DNA from: Sulfurovum sp.
GTDB lineage: Bacteria > Campylobacterota > Campylobacteria > Campylobacterales > Sulfurovaceae
Length of the DNA: 5,617 nt
Reading direction: 5' to 3'
Assembly (NCBI GenBank): GCA_024763575.1
Contig: JANTFF010000063.1
Location: forward strand, 1 to 5,617
The position numbers and the translations under genes were made by a program. Shown one piece after another: positions 1 through 5,617 of this stretch (its first letter is position 1; each line of letters begins with the position of its first letter). A model generated the notes under the pieces. That model saw only the letters and a program-made list of their open reading frames with translations, was not told where the DNA came from and searched no databases.

Positions 1-75
1 AATAATGAGCTTATATCTATAAACTCTATAATTGTTAGAGGTTCAGGAAGATTAGATGATATTGTAGCATTTTAA
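1..75 (+). CDS. 3' end of a repeat-domain exported protein (partial, cut by window start)
   Basis: Frame 1 is open from the first base and ends with TAA at 73-75, giving 24 residues of a C-terminus. It matches the last 24 residues of the 707-residue protein just downstream at 17 of 24 positions, including the block RGSGR-(L/I)-DDI and the terminal AF before the stop. That block closes each complete domain of the two downstream proteins, so this is very probably the end of a third tandem paralogue. It ends directly after the domain, like the 707-residue protein and unlike the 431-residue one, so no C-terminal membrane anchor is present. Its length, signal peptide and number of repeats lie outside the window. 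The function of the domain is unknown to me. Confidence 0.8.
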   Translation, partial: NNELISINSIIVRGSGRLDDIVAF

Positions 76-98
76 GCTAAAATATATATCTATAAACT

Positions 99-104
99 TA
101 TAAT
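99..104 (+). promoter_or_regulatory. candidate -10 box (TATAAT)
   Basis: A perfect TATAAT lies in the A+T-rich gap between the upstream paralogue and the 707-residue gene, about 45 bases before its start codon. I see no good -35 hexamer at the normal distance. Sigma-70 promoters of Campylobacterota often lack a conserved -35, so this is not disqualifying. In such A+T-rich DNA a TATAAT can arise by chance. The 73-base gap is the only one in the window large enough to hold a promoter for the downstream genes, but the whole set could also be read through from upstream. Confidence 0.3.
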
Positions 105-135
105 AATATAAAAAATAATTATTAAATATAAAAAT

Positions 136-142
136 AAAGGAA
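136..142 (+). promoter_or_regulatory. ribosome binding site of the 707-residue repeat protein
   Basis: AAAGGAA sits 6 nt upstream of the ATG at 149. This supports that start codon, which also places a well-formed signal peptide at the N-terminus. Confidence 0.7.
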
Positions 143-148
143 TAAAAA

Positions 149-2272
149 ATGAAAAAAATAGCTGTTTTACTAATATTAACATTTATTACAATCTCAAATG
201 CTACAACAGTTTATGAAAATGGAGAAGATGGTTTAGCTGATGGTTGGAGGATACAAGGAAATGGACAACCTGCAACTAATATATACAGTCCTTCACAAGA
301 TAGTAGAGTAATCAGATTACAAGGTAGTGGAGGTCCTTGGATATTGGGGGCAATATCAGGTGACTCGGCTTGGAATAACACTACAGAGAAGACTATATCT
401 TGGAAAATGGTTATGGGAAGCAGATACACAGTATATGTAGTTGTTAGTACTACTAATGGAACAAGATACCTTTTCTATAATGATTTACCAAAAAGAATTC
501 TAAGACATGGTGTAGAGGGTGGAATTTTGCACGGTTTAGGTGGTTATAACCATAGTGAATACAAAAATGTATGGCGTACATATACTAGAGATTTAGAGAG
601 GGATTTAAAAGATTCAGAACCTGATAATGAGCTTTTGGCTGTTAATGGATTTATATATGCTGGGGCTGATGTATCTATAGATAATATCTTATTATATAAC
701 CCAACAGAACATATATATTCTGATGGTAGTAATATTAATGATTGGATAGTATCAGATAATGACCCAGCAGATGCTAATATATCAGTTATAACTGACCCAC
801 AAGGTAACCATATTCATGGTGATGTTATTAAACTACAAGGAGATGGACTAAATAATAAATATCAATTAAAACCACTTAATTGGAATAATACCCAAGAGAG
901 TATTATACAATGGAAAAGTAGATTTTATGAAACCTATTCAGTATCTATTAAAGTACATACTACACTAGGGGATAGAGAACTATTATATACAAATAGTAAT
1001 AACTATTATCCAAGTGGAGGTATTATTAATAATGGTACAACTATTTGGCATGAGATGGGTGGACGCTCCCTTATGGGTCAAAATGGTTGGGAACAGAGAC
1101 GAGATTTCGGTGCTGTAAATGACTTTTGGCAGACTGTTACACGAGATTTGAAACAGGATTTAAGAGATTTTGAACCAAATAATGAGTTAATCTCTGTAAA
1201 CTCTTTTGAAGTTATGGGAAGTGGTTTGATTGATGATGTCAAAATGTTATCAAGACCAGTTATTCCTAATCCAAAAGATGACATAGTTTATGAAGATGCA
1301 GAGGATGGAACTATAGAGGGTTGGCATGTTTATGACAGTGACCCAGCAGGAGCAACTATAACTAATGTAATTGATACTACTAAAGGTAAAGTAATAGAGT
1401 TACATGGAGATGGCATAGCAAATGGTTATGAGATAGGTCGAAGAACAGGAGATGGCAAATGGAATGGTAGAGACCATAAAGCTATTAGTTGGAGTATGAA
1501 TTATAGTGAGAATTTTAGTATATATATTGCAGTGGAGACAACAGATGGTGTACGATATATGAATTATGAGAGAAGAGATGAGAATAGAGGAAAATCTGGT
1601 AATTATATTAGATTTGGATTAGGTTCTAATCTATCAGATGGTTCATGGCATACAATATATCGTAATTTAGAAGAAGATTTACATCTATTTGAACCTGATA
1701 ATCATATAGTAGCACTTAATGCTTTTTTAATTCGTGGCTCAGGACGAATAGATGATATAAAAACTATGTTGACATATAGCCCTGTAGTTTATGAAGATGC
1801 AGAAGATAACACTACCAATGGTTGGAGTATCTATGCAAATGCTTCAGGAGAGGCAAATATAACCAATGTAGTAGATGCTACAAGAGGTAGTAGAGTTATT
1901 CAACTTCAAGGTCAAGGATTAGGAGATGGATATAGATTAAGAGAAGCCCAAAATAATAACTGGCATGATATAACCCATCATAACATAGAGTGGAGTATGA
2001 ACTATGCAGAGCCTTTTACTATATATATAGAGACAGAAACTTCAAATGGACGAAGATACTTAGTATATACTCCAAGAGATGATGATAGAGGATTAAATGG
2101 TAGTTATATTCGTGTAGGTGCAGGAGCCAATACATCAGATGGTTCATGGCATACAATCACCAGAGATTTAGCTAAAGATATATCAAATGCAGAAGCAGGA
2201 AATAAACTTATATCTATTAGTAGTTTTATAATTCGTGGAAGTGGACGAATAGATGATATTAAAGCATTCTAA
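149..2272 (+). CDS. exported protein with four tandem beta-rich repeat domains (function unknown)
   Basis: The 707-residue protein starts with a Sec-type signal peptide (two Lys, a hydrophobic run at about residues 4-15, likely cleavage after SNA at 16-18). The rest is four copies of one domain at about 21-183, 189-367, 380-540 and 547-707. Each copy opens with an acidic (V/I)Y-(E/S)D/N-x-(E/S)-(D/N) turn followed by a Trp. It then has a central I-x-W-(K/S) strand and a (T/S)xxGxRxLxY strand. It ends with W-x-T-(I/V/Y)-x-R-(D/N)-L (W at 142, 327, 500, 667), usually an E-P-(D/N)-N turn, and a closing VNxF-x-GSG-x-IDD block. Copy 1 varies at the closing GSG and copy 4 lacks EPxN. Alternating hydrophobic strands and Gly/Asn turns suggest a beta-sandwich. 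The acidic N-terminal turn and closing Asp pair could form a structural calcium site, as in many carbohydrate-binding modules; this is inference. There is no catalytic motif, transmembrane segment or C-terminal anchor, so the product is probably periplasmic or secreted. A glycan-binding or adhesive role is plausible but unproven. Confidence 0.85.
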   Translation: MKKIAVLLILTFITISNATTVYENGEDGLADGWRIQGNGQPATNIYSPSQDSRVIRLQGSGGPWILGAISGDSAWNNTTEKTISWKMVMGSRYTVYVVVSTTNGTRYLFYNDLPKRILRHGVEGGILHGLGGYNHSEYKNVWRTYTRDLERDLKDSEPDNELLAVNGFIYAGADVSIDNILLYNPTEHIYSDGSNINDWIVSDNDPADANISVITDPQGNHIHGDVIKLQGDGLNNKYQLKPLNWNNTQESIIQWKSRFYETYSVSIKVHTTLGDRELLYTNSNNYYPSGGIINNGTTIWHEMGGRSLMGQNGWEQRRDFGAVNDFWQTVTRDLKQDLRDFEPNNELISVNSFEVMGSGLIDDVKMLSRPVIPNPKDDIVYEDAEDGTIEGWHVYDSDPAGATITNVIDTTKGKVIELHGDGIANGYEIGRRTGDGKWNGRDHKAISWSMNYSENFSIYIAVETTDGVRYMNYERRDENRGKSGNYIRFGLGSNLSDGSWHTIYRNLEEDLHLFEPDNHIVALNAFLIRGSGRIDDIKTMLTYSPVVYEDAEDNTTNGWSIYANASGEANITNVVDATRGSRVIQLQGQGLGDGYRLREAQNNNWHDITHHNIEWSMNYAEPFTIYIETETSNGRRYLVYTPRDDDRGLNGSYIRVGAGANTSDGSWHTITRDLAKDISNAEAGNKLISISSFIIRGSGRIDDIKAF
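1284..2272 (+). repeat. 501-bp tandem duplication encoding domains 3 and 4 of the 707-residue protein
   Basis: The last two domains remain similar at DNA level with a constant offset of 501 bp (167 codons). A 19-bp stretch starting TAGTTTATGAAG is identical at 1284-1302 and 1785-1803. A 24-bp stretch encoding SDGSWHT is identical at 1633-1656 and 2134-2157. The ATTCGTGG of the closing block recurs at 1730 and 2231. The unchanged register at three separate landmarks indicates no net insertion or deletion between them. It also suggests this duplication is younger than the one that produced domains 1 and 2, which are diverged from each other. The second unit ends at the stop codon. Confidence 0.75.
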
Positions 2273-3548
2273 ACTTTTACTACTATTATTAATATTTTCT
2301 TCTATATTAGAAGCCAAAACAGTTATAGAAGATGGTGAAAGTGGGACTACTACTCTATGGAGAGTAGTCCAAGGAGAAGCAGATGATATCTCTAATGTAT
2401 ATGATAAAGAGATTAACAGTAGAGTTATAGAATTAAAAGGTGGTGGTTCATATAAGATTGGTGCAACAGGTGGAGATAGAGCATTAACTATTATAGGAGA
2501 GAAGAGTATATCATGGAAAATGAAAACTACTCTACCTTATACTATATATGTAATAGTCAAAACTACAGATGATCTTAGATACCTTTTTTATGTGAGTACA
2601 CCAAGTAGAGGTTTGAAGCATGGTTTCCAAAATGGTATTCATCACGGTATAGGCAAATCTACAATAGATGGACGATGGAGAAGAGTAACTAGAGATTTGG
2701 AAGCAGATTTAAAAGATGCTGAACCAAATAATAGCATAATATCTGTTAATGGATTTATCTATAGTGGTGGAAATGGTGGAAGATTAGATGATATTATTCT
2801 CTATAGTCCAAAAGAGATTATTTATGAAGATGGCTCAAATGAAGTTAAAAATTGGACTATATTAGATAATAGTTCATCAGATGCTACAGTTACAAATATA
2901 TCTGATAGCAAAAATCAACAAAATAGAGTTATAAGTTTACAAGGAGATGGGATAAATAGTGCTTATAAATTGAGTATCAATAATAGTTCTTGTAAGATAT
3001 TACAGTGGAAATTTAGAGGTTTTGGGAGTGAACCTGAAATTTTTGATACTAGAGGAGTAATCCAAGACCTAAAAGCTTTTGAGTTTAGAGTCCATATCCA
3101 AAGTAAAAATGGTGCTAGAGATTTAATCTACACATTAGGCGAAGATAATTTAGGTCTAATAGAAAATGGCTTTACAATTCATCATGGATTAGGTGATGAT
3201 AGAGCAATCGGTTCTGTATGGTCAGGAGATAACCCTATCAATGAACTAGGACTTTGGCAGAGTGTTACAAGAGATTTAGATGAAGATATAAAAGATTTTG
3301 AACCAAATAATACTCTAGTAGCAGTTAATTCATTTGAGGTTCGTAATAGTGGATTGATAGATGATGTCAAGATGTTATCTAGTGTTGATACAAATATATC
3401 TAAATGCAATAATATAAACAGTTCAAATCCTAAAAAAGAGTCAAATAGTGTTGGTATTGGAAAGTTGTTTTTAGTTTTTCAATTTATATATTTATTATTA
3501 ATAGTAGTATTTTTATTAAAAAATAAAAGAATAATCAAAAAAGTATAA
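2253..3548 (+). CDS. membrane-anchored exported protein with two repeat domains (function unknown)
   Basis: The 431-residue protein is a paralogue of the 707-residue protein encoded just upstream. The ATG at 2253 lies inside the end of that gene (20-nt overlap, +1 frame). It is supported by the signal peptide that follows (Lys/His N-region, a Leu-rich core at about 8-15, likely cleavage after Ala21) and by a weak GGAAGTGGA stretch at 2237-2245 as ribosome binding site, so translational coupling is likely. Domain 1 (about 24-185) and domain 2 (about 190-377) match domains 1 and 2 of the neighbour in order. Both carry W-(R/Q)-x-V-TRDL (W142, W335), EPNN and a closing (I/L)DD. Domain 2 has about 16 extra residues after QWK at about 251-253. 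Unlike the neighbour, it continues with a polar Ser/Asn/Lys linker (about 378-403), a hydrophobic helix (405-422) and a basic tail ending KNKRIIKKV. The expected topology is repeats outside the cytoplasm and a C-terminal inner-membrane anchor or sorting signal. No catalytic motif is seen. Confidence 0.85.
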   Translation: MILKHSKLLLLLLIFSSILEAKTVIEDGESGTTTLWRVVQGEADDISNVYDKEINSRVIELKGGGSYKIGATGGDRALTIIGEKSISWKMKTTLPYTIYVIVKTTDDLRYLFYVSTPSRGLKHGFQNGIHHGIGKSTIDGRWRRVTRDLEADLKDAEPNNSIISVNGFIYSGGNGGRLDDIILYSPKEIIYEDGSNEVKNWTILDNSSSDATVTNISDSKNQQNRVISLQGDGINSAYKLSINNSSCKILQWKFRGFGSEPEIFDTRGVIQDLKAFEFRVHIQSKNGARDLIYTLGEDNLGLIENGFTIHHGLGDDRAIGSVWSGDNPINELGLWQSVTRDLDEDIKDFEPNNTLVAVNSFEVRNSGLIDDVKMLSSVDTNISKCNNINSSNPKKESNSVGIGKLFLVFQFIYLLLIVVFLLKNKRIIKKV

Positions 3549-3552
3549 AGGA
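3547..3552 (+). promoter_or_regulatory. ribosome binding site of the CmoA-like gene
   Basis: AAAGGA lies 5 nt before the ATG at 3558 and shares two bases with the TAA stop (3546-3548) of the preceding gene. Termination upstream and initiation downstream therefore occur at nearly the same place, which supports co-translation and fixes the start. Confidence 0.7.
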
Positions 3553-3557
3553 CTATC

Positions 3558-4271
3558 ATGAGTGAAAACTTAGTTGGTGATAATATAAGTACAAAAAATG
3601 CAGGTTGGAAATTTTCAGGTGAGATGGTAAAAGATTTTGAAGAGCATGTCAAAAAATCAGTTCCTCTATATAATGAGGGACATGATATTATCTTAAAAAT
3701 TAGTGACTATTTTGTCAAAGATGACTCTATATGTTATGAGATAGGTACTTCAACAGGAGTACTCTCATATAAACTTGCACAAAGATTTACAGATAGAGGT
3801 TCCAAGTTTATTGGTTTAGATATAGAAGAGGATATGATAAATAGTGCAAAAGATAGATACCAAATGGACAGTTTGGATTTTATTTATACTGATGTATTAG
3901 AGTATGATTTCAAACCATCTGATTTTATAACTTCATATTATGTAGTACAGTTTATTCGTCCAAGTCATAGACAACTTTTGATAGATAAAATATATCAAAG
4001 TCTAAATTGGGGTGGTGCATTTTTATATTTTGAAAAGGTTAGAGCTCCTGATGCTAGATTTCAAGACATTATGACAGGTATTTATAATGAGTATAAACTA
4101 GAGCAGGGTTATAGTTCTGAAGAAATTATACAAAAATCAAGAAGTCTCAAAGGAGTACTAGAACCATTTTCTACACAAGGTAACATAGATATGCTCAAAA
4201 GAGCAGGATTTGTAGATGTTATGAGTGTTGCAAAATTTGGTCCTTTTGAGGGAATATTAGCAATTAAATGA
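3558..4271 (+). CDS. CmoA-family class I SAM-dependent methyltransferase-like protein
   Basis: The 237-residue cytoplasmic protein aligns along nearly its whole length with my memory of E. coli CmoA (247 aa), which makes carboxy-SAM from SAM and prephenate for tRNA wobble-uridine modification. Shared features are W17-x-F, HVxxSVPxY (30-38), motif I YEIGTSTG (60-67), the acidic end of strand 2 (GLD, D88), TD at 111-112, QFIxPSxRQxLxDKIYQxLNxGG (131-153), the EK pair (159-160), an NGYSxxEIxQK-like stretch (184-193) and LKRAGF (213-218). Two ligand positions differ. The Asn of the LNF motif (E. coli 132) aligns with Tyr127. The Arg that contacts the carboxylate (E. coli 199) aligns with Ser194, with an Arg only at 195. 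This suggests a CmoA-superfamily paralogue with a different substrate, perhaps a plain methyltransferase, rather than true CmoA. Its place between exported-protein genes and a sugar methyltransferase gene also argues against a tRNA role. No cmoB is visible. It follows the previous gene by 9 nt and overlaps the next by 4 nt. Confidence 0.8.
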   Translation: MSENLVGDNISTKNAGWKFSGEMVKDFEEHVKKSVPLYNEGHDIILKISDYFVKDDSICYEIGTSTGVLSYKLAQRFTDRGSKFIGLDIEEDMINSAKDRYQMDSLDFIYTDVLEYDFKPSDFITSYYVVQFIRPSHRQLLIDKIYQSLNWGGAFLYFEKVRAPDARFQDIMTGIYNEYKLEQGYSSEEIIQKSRSLKGVLEPFSTQGNIDMLKRAGFVDVMSVAKFGPFEGILAIK

Positions 4272-5578
4272 AAAATATCATATATACTATTAAGTGGTTA
4301 GTTAAACGACCACTTTTCCTAAAAAAAGAGGTCAAAAATCTATATCAAAAAATAGTCTATCAACCCCAATCACAATTTCTACTTAGTAATGATGTATCAC
4401 CACTTTGTCCATTAGAACCGATTAAATTTTATAGTTTTGTAGGGCGAATTAGTTTTGCTCTTAGAGAGTTTATAGCTCTAATATCAAATGGAGTAATATT
4501 TAAAAAACGGATACTATTAGATGGCTTTGATAATATAGATATGCACTCTATTTATGCAATAGGAAATGATGATGTACCCCATCCCAAACCACCATTAGTA
4601 GAACTAAAAAAAGATAGAACAGTAGATAACGATATTTTTAAAACTATAGAAAAATCATACTTCTTAGCCAATGATAGAGACCCAGATAAATTTGATAGAG
4701 CCTCATGGTGGGAAGAGATGACTCAAGCATTCAAAAGAGAACTGTTTGACCAGCAAGGCAATATCAATCAAGAGTATTTAGTCAACTTTAGAGGACTAAA
4801 AGAGCTACCTGCTAATATTGTCAGAGACCAATTTTTGGTAGTCAATAGAGATTTTGGTTATTATATCTCGTATCTAAAATCAATTGATTTAGTATTGGAG
4901 TATCATAGACATGCCAAAATAGTACAAAAAGAGATACTTTTGAGTCTATCAGAGAGTTATGCAGGAAATAATCTATCAGTTCACTATAGAGGTATTAGGC
5001 TAAGTCTGCGACTTCTATTTCACTCAATTATGGTTGATAATTTATTAAAAAATACTAAACTACCAAAACGACCAGTAATTTGGGAGATAGGAGCAGGATA
5101 TGGAGGATTAGCAAGGATACTCAAATCTTATATTCCAAATAGTTGTCATATACTGCTAGATTTACCAGAGACATTAACCTATTGTGGATATTTTATAGCC
5201 TATAACTTCCCCAATAAAAAGGTAGCTTATCTAAGTGATATTATAGATAGATTAGATGAGTTTGATAAACTTATAGCCCAGTATGATTTTATACTTATTC
5301 CACCATGGGTTAGTCCATATATTCCAAACTCTAGTGTTGATTTGGTTATTGATACATATTCGATGTCAGAGATGTCTAAAGTATATGCCAAATATTATAT
5401 CAAACATATAGATAGGACACTAAATTATGGAGGATATTTTTACTCTATCAATAAAAGGTTCAAACGAGAAGATGATAAATATGCTTTTTATGAGTGGAAA
5501 TTTGAGAGTGAGTTTACTACTATTTTATATGAGTATAGTAAATATCTTCATCCTCAATGGTTGGGACGAAAAATTTAA
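4268..5578 (+). CDS. putative sugar O-methyltransferase (class I SAM-dependent)
   Basis: The 436-residue protein has a C-terminal Rossmann-type SAM-binding domain. Motif I is WEIGAGYGGLARIL (272-285). A LLDLPET strand-2 motif (296-302) follows, then VDLVIDTYSMSEMS (357-370) and a late strand with the pattern LNYGGYFYSIN (385-395). The EIGAGYGG plus DLPET combination, preceded by a long helical N-terminal region (about 110-265, with DRDPDKFDRASWWEEM and NFRG), is typical of the family annotated as putative sugar O-methyltransferase (NanM-like), found in polysaccharide gene clusters. The presumed reaction is methylation of a sugar hydroxyl on a nucleotide sugar or growing glycan in the cytoplasm; the substrate cannot be read from the sequence. 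The first 60 residues are basic and partly hydrophobic but have no clear transmembrane helix. The start overlaps the previous stop as ATGA. GAGGGA at 4248-4253 is about 14 nt away, rather far, so translation probably depends on coupling. The length appears full, ending in HPQWLGRKI. Confidence 0.7.
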   Translation: MKNIIYTIKWLVKRPLFLKKEVKNLYQKIVYQPQSQFLLSNDVSPLCPLEPIKFYSFVGRISFALREFIALISNGVIFKKRILLDGFDNIDMHSIYAIGNDDVPHPKPPLVELKKDRTVDNDIFKTIEKSYFLANDRDPDKFDRASWWEEMTQAFKRELFDQQGNINQEYLVNFRGLKELPANIVRDQFLVVNRDFGYYISYLKSIDLVLEYHRHAKIVQKEILLSLSESYAGNNLSVHYRGIRLSLRLLFHSIMVDNLLKNTKLPKRPVIWEIGAGYGGLARILKSYIPNSCHILLDLPETLTYCGYFIAYNFPNKKVAYLSDIIDRLDEFDKLIAQYDFILIPPWVSPYIPNSSVDLVIDTYSMSEMSKVYAKYYIKHIDRTLNYGGYFYSINKRFKREDDKYAFYEWKFESEFTTILYEYSKYLHPQWLGRKI

Positions 5579-5617
5579 TATTATAGAATATTTAATTATG
5601 ATTGGGGTATTGCTAAC

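Noticed and set aside
76..148. Short A+T palindrome AATAATTATT (114-123) as an operator or terminator
   Set aside because: It is only 10 bases, has no G+C stem or T-run, and such palindromes are expected by chance in nearly pure A+T sequence.
211..429. Minus-strand open frame opposite the first repeat domain
   Set aside because: It is antisense to a well-supported coding region and its translation has no recognisable feature. The same holds for the minus-strand frames at 1078-1284 and 3182-3409, which lie opposite equivalent repeat regions.
2253..2272. The overlap of the two repeat-protein genes as a frameshift that split one long gene
   Set aside because: The downstream frame opens with its own ATG and a good signal peptide with a plausible cleavage site, and the upstream frame ends exactly where the domain ends, as in the fragment at 1-75. 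Two separate genes fit better.
3558..4271. Assigning the symbol cmoA
   Set aside because: Two ligand-contact positions differ from E. coli CmoA and the context is not tRNA modification, so family membership is supported but identity is not.
5579..5617. Terminator after the last gene
   Set aside because: The 39 bases contain no G+C-rich inverted repeat followed by a T-run.

Overview
The window is A+T-rich (G+C roughly one third by eye), with heavy use of ATA (Ile) and AGA (Arg) codons. All genes lie on the + strand and are tightly packed. This composition, together with the protein sequences, suggests a bacterium of the Campylobacterota (Sulfurimonas/Sulfurovum/Arcobacter-like). That assignment is an inference: the window holds no rRNA or other taxonomic marker.

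Layout. Positions 1-75 are the last 24 codons of a gene whose body lies upstream. Its C-terminus matches the end of the next gene's product. A 73-base, almost pure A+T gap follows, with a possible -10 box and a clear ribosome binding site. Then comes a compact run: (i) a 707-residue exported protein made of four copies of a roughly 160-180-residue, beta-rich domain; (ii) a 431-residue exported paralogue with two copies of the same domain plus a C-terminal transmembrane anchor, overlapping gene (i) by 20 nt; (iii) a 237-residue class I SAM-dependent enzyme of the CmoA family, 9 nt downstream; (iv) a 436-residue putative sugar O-methyltransferase with an ATGA overlap to gene (iii). The last 39 bases carry no confident gene.

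How the genes may work together. The spacing and overlaps suggest one transcription unit. The first three genes (one cut by the window edge) are tandem paralogues encoding exported multi-domain proteins. The domain has the look of a lectin or carbohydrate-binding beta-sandwich, but I do not recognise it as a named family. The last two genes are predicted small-molecule or sugar methyltransferases. A reasonable hypothesis is a surface-glycan locus in which exported repeat proteins bind or decorate a polysaccharide whose sugars are methylated in the cytoplasm. The most specific oddity is in the CmoA-like protein: at the position of the Arg that holds the carboxylate of carboxy-SAM in E. coli CmoA there is a Ser, with an Arg one residue later, so it may not be a carboxy-SAM synthase.

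I see no tRNA, rRNA, CRISPR array, insertion sequence or convincing intrinsic terminator.
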